Positions 34,587 to 42,418 of a stretch of 64,000 nt of DNA are shown here, one piece after another. Numbering within the stretch: position 1 is the first letter of the stretch; each line of letters begins with the position of its first letter. The DNA is taken from assembly GCA_038207565.1 (NCBI GenBank), contig JBBQZQ010000010.1:1-64000 (forward strand), read 5' to 3'. The notes under the pieces are model-generated. The model was not told where the DNA came from. It did no database searches and saw nothing but the letters and a program-made list of their open reading frames with translations. This DNA comes from JALZAI01 sp038207565. Lineage in GTDB: Bacteria; Actinomycetota; Actinomycetes; Mycobacteriales; Jatrophihabitantaceae. Both the position numbers and the translations under genes were made by a program.

Positions 34587-35003
34587 TCACTTCGAGGTGA
34601 CGATCATCGTTCCCAGCTGACCCTGCCTGGTGTGAATCGTGCAGACGAACTGATACCGGCCGGGACTCGGGGCGGTGAAGGTGACCGTGCGCGTCTGTCC
34701 CGCGGCGGTCAGGGGGACGAAGTCGGCGGGGAACTTCGACAACTGCCAGTCGTGCGGCGCGCCCGTCCCGGGGTGCTTGAGCACGATCTCGACCTTGCCG
34801 GGATGCACGGTGATCGTGGACGGACGGAAGCGATAATCGTCACCGGCGGTGATGGTGACCTGCTGGACTCCGTTGACCGTCGACGCGGTCGCCGACCCGG
34901 TGTGCGGCCGACGGTTGGTCGCCCCCTGATCGTTGGAGCACGCCGCCGCTCCCATCGAGAGCAGCGCGGCACCGAGCAGGGCGAGGACGGTGCGCGCGGG
35001 CAT
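34587..35003 (-). CDS. Cupredoxin-like lipoprotein
   Basis: 138 residues. N-terminal signal with lipobox LSMGAAAC, Cys22 being the lipid anchor. The body has a plastocyanin-like fold: TITAGDDYRFRPSTITVHPG, GAPHDWQL (copper His) and YQFVCTIHTRQGQLGTM (copper Cys and second His; Gln or Met as the axial ligand). It probably carries one type 1 copper and acts in extracytoplasmic electron transfer or copper binding. In M. tuberculosis a thioredoxin-like lipoprotein gene (Rv3673c) lies close by between the Nudix gene and nth; no such gene is seen here. Confidence 0.85.
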   Translation of the reverse strand: MPARTVLALLGAALLSMGAAACSNDQGATNRRPHTGSATASTVNGVQQVTITAGDDYRFRPSTITVHPGKVEIVLKHPGTGAPHDWQLSKFPADFVPLTAAGQTRTVTFTAPSPGRYQFVCTIHTRQGQLGTMIVTSK

Positions 35004-35059
35004 GACCTCGACGGTACCGGCGCGCGGTGGACGGGCGGGCGGGGTTCACGGGCCGGGGT

Positions 35060-35713
35060 TCACGGGCCGGGGCGACCGATCAGATGCGGCGGCAGCGGAC
35101 GCTCGCGGGTCGTGTCCCACGGACGGGCCCAACCGCCCAGACGCAGCACGACGTCGAGCAGACCGGCGGTGAACCCCCAGACGAACAGCCCGGCGGCATC
35201 GAAGCCGGGCCCGATGATCCCGGACGGGTGCTGCACCCGGAACCGGTTCTGCGGGTCGGTCAGCGTCGCGATCGGGACGACTTCGGCGCGGGCCACCTCG
35301 AGCGGGTCGACGGCAGCGACCGGATGGGGGTCGGTCCACCAGGCAAGCACGGGGGTCACCACGAAACCGGTGACCGGGATGAACAGGGCGGGCAGCTCGC
35401 CCACGACCCGCACCGCGGCGGGGTCGAGGCCGACCTCCTCCTGCGCCTCGCGCAGTGCGGCGCCGACCGGGCCGTCGTCGTCCGGGTCGATCGCACCGCC
35501 GGGAAAGGCGACCTGCGCCGGATGCGCGCGCATGTCCGCGGCACGCTCGATCAGCAGCACTCCCGGGCCGTCCTCCGACTGGCCGAGGGTGATCAGCACC
35601 GCGGACTGCCGACCGCTGCCGTCCTCGGGCGGCAGGAAGCGCGACATCTCGGCCGGTTCGACCGTCCGAGCCGCGTTCACGAGCGGTTCGAGCCAGTCGG
35701 GGAGGTCAGTCAT
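35060..35713 (-). CDS. Nudix hydrolase, CoA pyrophosphatase type (Rv3672c)
   Basis: 217 residues. The UPF0035 region LLIERAADMRAHPAQVAFPG precedes the Nudix box GGAIDPDDDGPVGAALREAQ followed by EEVGL, the combination seen in CoA-hydrolysing NudL/CoAse enzymes. They split CoA and derivatives to phosphopantetheine and 3',5'-ADP. It lies between nth and the cupredoxin gene, all on the minus strand; the end of nth is 19 bases upstream. Confidence 0.92.
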   Translation of the reverse strand: MTDLPDWLEPLVNAARTVEPAEMSRFLPPEDGSGRQSAVLITLGQSEDGPGVLLIERAADMRAHPAQVAFPGGAIDPDDDGPVGAALREAQEEVGLDPAAVRVVGELPALFIPVTGFVVTPVLAWWTDPHPVAAVDPLEVARAEVVPIATLTDPQNRFRVQHPSGIIGPGFDAAGLFVWGFTAGLLDVVLRLGGWARPWDTTRERPLPPHLIGRPGP

Positions 35714-35731
35714 GTGCTCGCCGGGGCTCGC

Positions 35732-36451
35732 TCATGTCGTTTCGGTCATCTGCGCCTCGGTGCGCACGAGCTTGGCAGCCGCGGCGGGATCGGTGGGGCC
35801 GTCGCCGTAGGCGGGGCACAGCCGCGCGAGAGGGCACACGCCGCACGCGGGCTTTCGCGCGTGGCACATCCGGCGGCCGTGCCAGATGACGCGGTGCGAG
35901 AGGATCGTCCATTCCTTGCGCGGGATCAGCCGGCCCACGCCGAGTTCGACCTTGACCGGGTCAGTCTCGTCAGTCCACTGCCAGCGACGGGTCAGCCGTC
36001 CGAAGTGGGTGTCCACGGTGATCCCGGGGATTCCGAACGCGTTGCCCAGTACCACATTCGCGGTCTTGCGCCCGAATCCCGGCAGGGTCACCAGCTGCTC
36101 GAGGGTGTGCGGCACCTCGTTGTCGAACTTTTCGACCAACGCCGTCCCCAGCTTGATCAGCGAGGTCGTCTTGTTGCGGAAGAACCCGGTCGGACGGATG
36201 AGCTGCTCCATCTCGTCCCGGTCGGCGCCTGCGTAGTCGGCGGCAGTGCGGTAGCGAGCGAAGACCCTCGGCGTGACCTCGTTGACGCGCCTGTCCGTGC
36301 ACTGCGCGGACAGGATCGTGGCGACCGACAGCTCCAGCGGGTTGGTGTAGTCCAGTTCGCAGTGCGCGTCCGGGTACAGCTCGGCCAGTTCACGGTTGAT
36401 CCGCCGGGCACGTCGGGTCAGCGCAAGTGGGGTTTGCTCGAACGTCGGCAC
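35732..36451 (-). CDS. nth: Endonuclease III
   Basis: 239 residues from GTG 36451 (VPTFEQTPLALTRRARRIN). It removes oxidised pyrimidines and nicks the abasic site. The helix-hairpin-helix LPGFGRKTANVV with the catalytic Lys upstream in TILSAQCTDRRVN, the catalytic Asp in ITVDTHFGRL and the [4Fe-4S] motif CHARKPACGVCPLARLC are intact. The frame is open to 36493 but homologues start near the chosen GTG. It is divergent from the small membrane protein gene. Confidence 0.94.
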   Translation of the reverse strand: MPTFEQTPLALTRRARRINRELAELYPDAHCELDYTNPLELSVATILSAQCTDRRVNEVTPRVFARYRTAADYAGADRDEMEQLIRPTGFFRNKTTSLIKLGTALVEKFDNEVPHTLEQLVTLPGFGRKTANVVLGNAFGIPGITVDTHFGRLTRRWQWTDETDPVKVELGVGRLIPRKEWTILSHRVIWHGRRMCHARKPACGVCPLARLCPAYGDGPTDPAAAAKLVRTEAQMTETT

Positions 36452-36504
36452 GCCGATCAGACTACGAGCCGCCGCGGACACCCGATGGGGCACAATGGCT
36501 CACG

Positions 36505-36741
36505 ATGATCGGATTCCTGGTGTTGCTGTTCCCGTTCGTGCTGCTCGGCTTCATGTTGTTCATGGGGCGCGTCGAGGAGCCGCTGAGCCAGGTCGCCGTC
36601 GAGCGCGAGATGGAGCACTTCTTCGACGAGGCCAATTCGGAGGAACTCGATTCCTTCGTCCGCGAGGGCGCGGACTCCGCGTTGTCACGCTTCCGTCTGC
36701 GACTGGGTTGGCGCAAGCGCAGGCGGAGCAACGGCTCCTGA
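36505..36741 (+). CDS. Small membrane protein, Rv3675 type
   Basis: 78 residues from ATG 36505: one N-terminal membrane helix (MIGFLVLLFPFVLLGFMLFM), then an acidic stretch (QVAVEREMEHFFDEANSEEL) and a basic tail (RFRLRLGWRKRRRS). It is the positional counterpart of Rv3675 just before crp. Function unknown. It is separated from crp by 86 bp containing a Crp-like site. Confidence 0.82.
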   Translation: MIGFLVLLFPFVLLGFMLFMGRVEEPLSQVAVEREMEHFFDEANSEELDSFVREGADSALSRFRLRLGWRKRRRSNGS

Positions 36742-36783
36742 CGCAGCTGCCCGCTGCCGGCACCCTCTAGACTTCGCCCAAAC

Positions 36784-36799
36784 TGTGACGCGTCTCGCA
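36784..36799. promoter_or_regulatory. Putative Crp-binding site upstream of crp
   Basis: TGTGA-CGCGTC-TCGCA differs from the consensus TGTGA-N6-TCACA at one position. It lies 28 bases upstream of the crp GTG, which suggests autoregulation. Inference from sequence match alone. Confidence 0.5.
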
Positions 36800-36827
36800 A
36801 CGACGGGTCGGCGACGAAGGAGCGTAC

Positions 36828-37502
36828 GTGGACGAGATCCTGCGTAGGGCCGGGATTTTTCAGGGTGTGGACCCCGAGTCCGTCGAGGCGCTGTCGGAGG
36901 AGTTCGAGATCGTCGAAGCCCCGCGGGGCACCATCCTGTTCCACGAAGGAGAGCCCGGCGAGAGCCTGTTCATCGTGCTGGCCGGCAAGGTGAAACTCGG
37001 CCGCCGATCCTCGGACGGCCGCGAGAACCTGGTTGCGGTGATGGGCCCGTCCGACCAATTCGGTGAGCTGTCGCTGTTCGACCCCGGCCCGCGCACCGCG
37101 ACGGCCACTGTCGTCACCGACGCCCGGGTCGCGCGCCTGCCGAAGGCCGCGCTGCAGAAGTGGGCGCAAGAGCGTCCGCAGATCGCGATGCAGCTGTTGC
37201 GCGTCGTCGCGCGCCGGCTGCGTCGGACGAACACGATGCTCGCCGACCTGATCTTCGTCGACGTCCCCGGACGTGTGGCCAAGCAGCTGCTGCAACTCGC
37301 CCAGCGCTTCGGCTCGGTCGACGGCGGCCAGCTGCGCGTGACCCACGACCTCACGCAGGAGGAGCTGGCACAGCTCGTCGGTGCCTCACGCGAGACGGTG
37401 AACAAGGCGCTGGCCGACTTCGCGTCGCGGGGCTGGTTGCGCCTGGAGGGCAAGAGCGTCGTCATCCTCGACCGCGAGCGCCTGGCTCGTCGCGCGCGCT
37501 GA
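36828..37502 (+). CDS. crp: Crp/Fnr-family cAMP-responsive regulator
   Basis: 224 residues from GTG 36828 with GAAGGAG upstream. Cyclic-nucleotide domain with the phosphate-binding cassette FGELSLFDPGPRTATATV (Glu, Arg and Thr that contact cAMP) and C-terminal helix-turn-helix LTQEELAQLVGASRETVNKA. It is the Rv3676 (Crp) counterpart, the main cAMP effector of actinobacteria. The class III cyclase at the left end of the window is dead, so its cAMP must come from elsewhere. The BglII-like gene starts three bases after its stop. Confidence 0.95.
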   Translation: MDEILRRAGIFQGVDPESVEALSEEFEIVEAPRGTILFHEGEPGESLFIVLAGKVKLGRRSSDGRENLVAVMGPSDQFGELSLFDPGPRTATATVVTDARVARLPKAALQKWAQERPQIAMQLLRVVARRLRRTNTMLADLIFVDVPGRVAKQLLQLAQRFGSVDGGQLRVTHDLTQEELAQLVGASRETVNKALADFASRGWLRLEGKSVVILDRERLARRAR

Positions 37503-37505
37503 TCC

Positions 37506-38306
37506 GTGCAGCTGACGGCAAGCTACGACACGTCGTTCCAGCCCGAGCTGCTCGAGCGCTACCGCTTCGCCGAGGTACGAAACGCCGCGGCGATCCTTTC
37601 CGCGGTCGCCCCATCGTGTCGTCGTGACCTCGACGACGTGCTCGCCGGATTCGAGCTGACCGCGGCTCATCTGCTGGACGCCGGCGGTAACAAGAGCCAG
37701 GTGGCGCGCGAGCTCGATCTCGCTTTTCGCGAGCTGGGATGGCGCGAGACCGGGCTGGTGCTCGACATCGTCGGCGCGCTGACCTCGCACCCCTGGGGAG
37801 GTTCCGAGGCGCAGGTCGAGACGGCGAAGTTCCCCGGCGAGACGCACAAGATCGACAACTTCCGTGACCGCGTCGCCGTCGAGGTGGAGTGGAACGCCAA
37901 GGATGGCAACCTCGACCGCGATCTCGCGGCGTTCCGCGCGATGTATGACGCCGGGTTCGTCGACGCCGCGGTGGTGATCACGCGACACCACGCGTCCACC
38001 AGGCACGCGGCCAACTACCTGGCGCGGCACTTCGGTCTGGTCAAGCCGACCGAGCGTTTCACCACGACGACAACGACCAACCTGGAACGGCTGACCTGGC
38101 GACTGGGGCGCGGGGATGCGGGCGGTTGCCCCGTGCTCGCGGTCGCGATCAGCCAACAGACCTACACACCCGGGCTTTTGAGTCGACCGTCTGGACTGGA
38201 GCACGAAGTCCGGCAGCCGGTGATCCCGGTGCTCGATCCGGAGGCGGAACGGCTGTTGGAGGCAGAGACGATGGGTGTGCAGCTCGACCTGTTCGACGAT
38301 CAGTAG
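37506..38306 (+). CDS. BglII/BstYI-family type II restriction endonuclease
   Basis: 266 residues from GTG 37506. The active-site region HKIDNFRDRVAVEVEWNAKD has Asp, Glu and Glu in the D-x8-E-x-E spacing of BglII/BstYI enzymes, followed by the characteristic NLDRDLAAFRAMYDAGFVD and VVITRHHAS. BglII and BstYI cut AGATCT and RGATCY; whether this one shares that target is unknown. It sits three bases behind crp and is followed after 82 bp by an adenine methyltransferase gene, forming a restriction-modification pair placed between crp and the Rv3677c-like gene, where mycobacteria have none. Confidence 0.88.
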   Translation: MQLTASYDTSFQPELLERYRFAEVRNAAAILSAVAPSCRRDLDDVLAGFELTAAHLLDAGGNKSQVARELDLAFRELGWRETGLVLDIVGALTSHPWGGSEAQVETAKFPGETHKIDNFRDRVAVEVEWNAKDGNLDRDLAAFRAMYDAGFVDAAVVITRHHASTRHAANYLARHFGLVKPTERFTTTTTTNLERLTWRLGRGDAGGCPVLAVAISQQTYTPGLLSRPSGLEHEVRQPVIPVLDPEAERLLEAETMGVQLDLFDDQ

Positions 38307-38388
38307 TTCGGCGCGACGATACTGTCGGGGCAGTAGCCTACGGTCACCCTCGACCACGACAGATCGAATGCGTAGGAGCTGTGTGCGG

Positions 38389-39087
38389 ATGACGGCGGTG
38401 ACACCAGCTCCCGAATCGGCGGTGCCGTCGTCCGCCCCCGTTCGGCGGCTGCGGCCCGCGCCACCGTTACGGACCGATGTCGCGATGCCCCGCGGCCTGC
38501 CGCCGTTGCCCACCGTCGCCGACGGGTTCGCCACCGTGCTCGCCGACCCGCCGTGGCGCTTCCAGAACCGCACCGGCAAGGTGGCACCCGAGCACCGGCG
38601 CCTCGATCGCTACGACACGATGACGGTCGAGGAGATCTGCGATGTGCCGGTGACCTCGGTCGTCAGCGATAACGCGCATCTGTATCTGTGGGTGCCGAAC
38701 GCGCTGCTGCCCGAGGGCTTGCAGGTGATGCAGGCCTGGGGCTTTCGCTACGTCTCCAACGTCATCTGGGCCAAGCGGCGCAAGGACGGCGGGCCGGACG
38801 GGCGCGGCGTCGGCTTCTACTTCCGCAATGTGACCGAGCCGATCCTGTTCGGCGTGCGGGGGTCGCTGCGGACGTTGCCTCCTGGCCGGCGCCAGGTCAA
38901 TATGCTGGAGACCCGCAAGCGCGAGCACTCGCGCAAGCCCGACGAGCAGTACGAGCTGATCGAGTCCTGCTCGCCAGGCCCGTATCTTGAGATGTTCGCC
39001 CGCTACCCGCGAGCCGGTTGGCAGGCCTGGGGGGACGAGTCGGATGCCCAGGTCGTTCCCCGTGGCCGCAGGCACCGCGGCTACTGA
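38389..39087 (+). CDS. MT-A70-family DNA adenine-N6 methyltransferase
   Basis: 232 residues from ATG 38389 (GTG 38383, four bases after AGGAG, is also possible). Catalytic motif ADPPWRF and SAM-binding region KREHSRKPDEQYELIESCSP are the MT-A70 signature; LYLWVPNALLPEGLQVMQAW and NVIWAKRRKDGG are typical of the bacterial subgroup. It should methylate adenine and protect the host from the endonuclease upstream. MT-A70 enzymes as partners of BglII-like nucleases are less usual than Dam-type ones, so the pair is notable. Confidence 0.88.
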   Translation: MTAVTPAPESAVPSSAPVRRLRPAPPLRTDVAMPRGLPPLPTVADGFATVLADPPWRFQNRTGKVAPEHRRLDRYDTMTVEEICDVPVTSVVSDNAHLYLWVPNALLPEGLQVMQAWGFRYVSNVIWAKRRKDGGPDGRGVGFYFRNVTEPILFGVRGSLRTLPPGRRQVNMLETRKREHSRKPDEQYELIESCSPGPYLEMFARYPRAGWQAWGDESDAQVVPRGRRHRGY

Positions 39088-39144
39088 TCCCCGCCGCCTC
39101 GGCGCGGGGCTTTCTCTTGCCCGCCGCCTCGGCCCGCGGCTTCT

Positions 39145-39206
39145 CTTGATCAACACGCCGTGCCGGGGGGGGGGGGGGCGCACCCCCCCAAAGCGTGTTG
39201 ATCAAG
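39145..39206. repeat. Long inverted repeat with G14 tract behind the methyltransferase
   Basis: Outer arms CTTGATCAACACG (39145-39157) and CGTGTTGATCAAG (39194-39206) match perfectly. Between them a run of 14 G (39165-39178) faces a run of 7 C (39183-39189), so the stem can extend through the homopolymers. It lies between convergent genes and can act as a terminator. The 11-mer TGATCAACACG also occurs near 107 and, inverted, near 5757, suggesting a dispersed extragenic motif. Confidence 0.8.
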
Positions 39207-39242
39207 GTTCGGAGCCCCGTCGTCGGTCCTGGCCGACCGCCC

Positions 39243-40025
39243 TCACCGGCGCAGGAACTCGAGCTGCGCCTCGACCGACATCTCGGCGGCGGGCCAGACG
39301 GCGCGGTCGACGTCGGCGTAAACCGTCTCGACGATCGCGCGCGCCGTGACCGACGGGCCCAGCTCGTCGAGCGCCGCCCGCACCTGCGCCAAGCGCTGCT
39401 CGCGATGGTCGAGATAGAACTGCGCTGCCGCACCCGCCTGCGGGAGTTCCGGACCGTGGCCGGGCAGCACGGTAGCGTCCCCCAACTCGCGCAACCTGCG
39501 CAGCGAGTCGAGGTAGGAGGCCAGGTTGCCGTCCGGGTGCGCGACGACGGTCGTGCCGCGTCCCAGGATCGTGTCACCGGTCAGCACGGCCGGTGCGGAC
39601 GGATCGGCGTCGAGCAGGAACGATAGCGAGTCCGACGTGTGGCCGGGTGTCGCCCAGACCCGTACGTCGATTCCGGCCGCCGACACCACGTCACCCTCGT
39701 GCAGGCCCTCGCCCCCGTATCGGTGGACGGGGTCGAGCGCACGCACCGGCGCACCGGTCAGTTCGCCAAAGCGCCGCGCGCCCTCGCTGTGATCGGCGTG
39801 CCCGTGCGTCAGCAGGATCTGGGTAACCGCGCCCGCGGCGTCCAGCACCGACTCCAGGTGCGACGAGTCCGGGCCTGGATCCACGACGATGCACGGGGCG
39901 GAGCCGGGCGCGCGCAGCAGCCAGGTGTTCGTCCCGTCCAGCGTCATCGGGTTCGGGTTGTCGGCCAGTACGACCGACGCGAATGGCGTGACCTGCCGCA
40001 GCGTCTCGTAGGCGAGCGACGTCAT
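39243..40025 (-). CDS. Metallo-beta-lactamase-fold hydrolase (Rv3677c type)
   Basis: 260 residues from ATG 40025. Metal motif THGHADHSEG (HxHxDH), further ligands in WATPGHTSDS and LTGDTILGRG, and His in LPGHGPEL. The family includes glyoxalase II-like and LACTB2-like enzymes; the C-terminal helical extension (YLDHREQRLAQVRAALDELG) fits the LACTB2/Rv3677c group, which includes nucleases. Ten bases separate it from the Nudix gene upstream. Confidence 0.9.
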   Translation of the reverse strand: MTSLAYETLRQVTPFASVVLADNPNPMTLDGTNTWLLRAPGSAPCIVVDPGPDSSHLESVLDAAGAVTQILLTHGHADHSEGARRFGELTGAPVRALDPVHRYGGEGLHEGDVVSAAGIDVRVWATPGHTSDSLSFLLDADPSAPAVLTGDTILGRGTTVVAHPDGNLASYLDSLRRLRELGDATVLPGHGPELPQAGAAAQFYLDHREQRLAQVRAALDELGPSVTARAIVETVYADVDRAVWPAAEMSVEAQLEFLRR

Positions 40026-40035
40026 TCTTGTCGCG

Positions 40036-40806
40036 TCACTTGATGAGTGAGTCGGGCAGCGGGAACCGCGTGCCGTCGGGCAACACCGCGTCGTAGCCGC
40101 CATCCTCGCGCCGATCCAGCGTCGGACGTACCGCATCCAGCGAACGCCGCGCCGCCGCTTCCACGACGTCGCTGACCGAGCCGAACGGGACGAGCGACGC
40201 GAGCGTGGCCAACGTGGGCGCCATCAATCCCCGCTCGCCACGCTGCGCCTGCTCCATCGCCTCGGCGGCGCTCACCCAATCGCCGGACGACGACTCAGTC
40301 GTGACATCCAGCGCCTCGGCTCCCGCGGGGAGCACGCCGACGAAGAAGCGCGTGTCATAGCGGCGCACCTCGCCAGCCGGGGTCACCCACCTGGCCCAAG
40401 GACGCAGCGCGTCCGCGTCGACGCTCAGGCCGTGCTCGCGCAGCAGTCTGCCGAAGGAGACGCGCCCGGCTTCGACGTCCTCGCGGTGATCGGCGAGATC
40501 AGCGCCGGGCGTCGTGAGCAGAACTCCGGTCTCCTCGAAAGTCTCGCGCACCGCCGCGCCCAGCAGTGCGCGGGCCGTCTCGGGTGCGCAGTCATAACCC
40601 GCCGCCGTCGCTGCCTCGCTCCCATCGACGAACGGCAGTGCGGCGTCATCGGCGTCGACCCGTCCACCGGGGAACACCGACATCCCCGCCGCGAAAACCA
40701 TCTGCGTGACGCGGGTGAGTAGCCACACCTGTATGCCGGACTCCCCGTCGCGCAGCAGCGCGACCGTCGCTGCATCGCGAACGGGGACCTCGTCCGCGGA
40801 ACTCAT
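40036..40806 (-). CDS. Nudix-family hydrolase
   Basis: 256 residues from ATG 40806, whose ATGA overlaps the stop of the RidA gene. The Nudix core is split by a longer loop: SVFPGGRVDADDAALPFVDG is followed about 30 residues later by GAAVRETFEETGVLL, which keeps the REx2EExG residues. Such insertions occur in the NUDT19/RppH-distant group that hydrolyses CoA or nucleotide derivatives. No specific substrate can be given. It is co-transcribed with RidA and the MBL-fold gene. Confidence 0.87.
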   Translation of the reverse strand: MSSADEVPVRDAATVALLRDGESGIQVWLLTRVTQMVFAAGMSVFPGGRVDADDAALPFVDGSEAATAAGYDCAPETARALLGAAVRETFEETGVLLTTPGADLADHREDVEAGRVSFGRLLREHGLSVDADALRPWARWVTPAGEVRRYDTRFFVGVLPAGAEALDVTTESSSGDWVSAAEAMEQAQRGERGLMAPTLATLASLVPFGSVSDVVEAAARRSLDAVRPTLDRREDGGYDAVLPDGTRFPLPDSLIK

Positions 40807-41261
40807 GCGACCTCGACGATCAACTCGACCTCGACCGGTGAGTCGAGCGGCAGGGCCGTGACGCCGACCGCCGATCGCGCGTGCTGCCCCGCCTCCCCGA
40901 AAATCTGGCCCAGCACCTCCGATGCGCCGTTCACGACCTTGGGTTGTCCGGTGAAGCCGGGCGCGGACGCGACGAAACCGACCACCTTGACCACGCGCAC
41001 GACCGAATCGAGCCCGACGAGTGCGTCGACCGCGGCCAGTGCGTTCAGCGCGCAGGCCCGCGCCATGTCGTACGCGGCCTCGGGTGAGACGGCGGCGCCG
41101 ACCTGGCCGGTCGCCGGAATCGCTCCGTCCACCATCGGCACCTGCCCCGAGGTGAACACCAGCGATCCGGTGCGGACGGCCGGGACGTATGCGGCCACCG
41201 GCGGCACGACAGCCGGTAGGCGGATCCCGAGTTCGGTGAGTTTGTCCAGCGCAGCACCCAT
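40803..41261 (-). CDS. RidA-family protein (Rv3678c type)
   Basis: About 152 residues from ATG 41261 (a GTG at 41270 is equally possible). RidA fold: VPAVRTGSLVFTSGQVPMVDG, VRVVKVVGFVASAPGF and GQHARSAVGVTALPLDSPVE; the Arg in ARSAVG is the position that binds the carboxylate in enamine deaminases. It probably clears reactive enamine intermediates from PLP enzymes. It is divergent from the ATPase pair with a 125-bp gap. Confidence 0.9.
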   Translation of the reverse strand: MGAALDKLTELGIRLPAVVPPVAAYVPAVRTGSLVFTSGQVPMVDGAIPATGQVGAAVSPEAAYDMARACALNALAAVDALVGLDSVVRVVKVVGFVASAPGFTGQPKVVNGASEVLGQIFGEAGQHARSAVGVTALPLDSPVEVELIVEVA

Positions 41262-41386
41262 GGCCGTCACCGTAGCGCTGTGCGCGAGCTGGCGAGCGAA
41301 CCATGGATACCAAGGCAGGCCACGCGGTCACTGTGACCTCCGCCGGTGGCGACCCCGCCGCCCCGGTGCATCTCTACGCTGGAGCG

Positions 41387-42418
41387 ATGGCCTCTCGCAG
41401 TGTCGCGCTCGGCGCGCCGGCCCCACTCTCGCCTGCAATCTCGGCGACCGCGCGCCTGCACATCGTCACCGGCAAGGGCGGAACGGGCAAAACCACCGTG
41501 GCCGCCGCGCTGGCCCTCGCTCTCGCGTCGGGCGGGCGCAAGGTGCTGCTCGTCGAGGTGGAGGGACGCCAGTCGCTCGCCCAGCTGTTCGACGTGCCCG
41601 CCCTCCCCTACGAGGAGCGGCGCCTGGCGACCACGGCCGGTGGTGGCGCACTCTGGGGCCTCGCGATCGACGCCGAACAGGCCATGATCGAGTACCTCGA
41701 CATGTTCTACGGGCTCAAGCGCTCGGCCCGCGGACTGCGAAAGATGGGCGCGGTCGACTTCGTCACCACCCTCGCGCCCGGCCTGCGCGACGTTCTGCTG
41801 ACGGGCAAGGTGAAGGAGTCGGCGACCCGCACCGAGTCCGACGGCCACCCCGCCTATGACGCTGTCGTGCTCGACGCGCCGCCGACCGGCCGCATCGTGC
41901 GATTCCTGAACGCCACGGAGGAAGTCGCGAATCTCACCAAGTTCGGGCCGATCAACCGGCAGAGCAAAGGCGTCATCCAATTACTGCACGGCGATCGGAC
42001 GCGCGTGCACCTGGTGACGCTGCTCGAGGAGATGCCGGTGCAGGAAACCCTGGACGCAGCCGTCGAGCTGCGGGCCGCCGGATTCCGGCTCGGCGCCGTC
42101 GTCGTGAACCGCGCGCGCCCGGCGCTGCTCGCCGATGGGCAGGTCGCGGCTGACGGAACGGTCGACACGCAATTGCTCGGTGCCGGCCTGCGCAAGGCGA
42201 ACGTGCCCGTCAGCCTCGCGGCCGCGTTCGCGACGCAGATGGCCACATACGCCGATCGGTTGGCGATCCAGGCCGAGAACGAGGCCCGCCTGGGCGCCGT
42301 CGACGCGCCGCGTATCGAACTGCCCGATCTCAATCCGCCGGTCGAGCTCGGTGAACTGAACGAACTGGCTGCGTGCTTCACGGTGAGCGATACCGTCGCG
42401 ACCGGGGTCGACCGGTGA
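41387..42418 (+). CDS. ArsA/GET3-like ATPase, first of a pair (Rv3679 type)
   Basis: 343 residues from ATG 41387 (MASRSVALGAPAPLSP); the frame is open to 41303. P-loop TGKGGTGKTTVAAALA with the signature Lys of the MinD/ArsA group, switch II VVLDAPPTGRIVRFLNA. M. tuberculosis Rv3679 and Rv3680 form a heteromeric anion-transporter-like ATPase (BagAB) that protects against reactive oxygen and toxic metabolites. Its stop overlaps the start of the second subunit (GTGA), consistent with one complex. Confidence 0.92.
   Translation: MASRSVALGAPAPLSPAISATARLHIVTGKGGTGKTTVAAALALALASGGRKVLLVEVEGRQSLAQLFDVPALPYEERRLATTAGGGALWGLAIDAEQAMIEYLDMFYGLKRSARGLRKMGAVDFVTTLAPGLRDVLLTGKVKESATRTESDGHPAYDAVVLDAPPTGRIVRFLNATEEVANLTKFGPINRQSKGVIQLLHGDRTRVHLVTLLEEMPVQETLDAAVELRAAGFRLGAVVVNRARPALLADGQVAADGTVDTQLLGAGLRKANVPVSLAAAFATQMATYADRLAIQAENEARLGAVDAPRIELPDLNPPVELGELNELAACFTVSDTVATGVDR

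Noticed and set aside
37506..38306. Avoidance of AGATCT in the window as evidence for the nuclease target
   Set aside because: AGATCT occurs at least four times (near 81, 4202, 16911 and 33964), about what base composition predicts, so nothing can be concluded.
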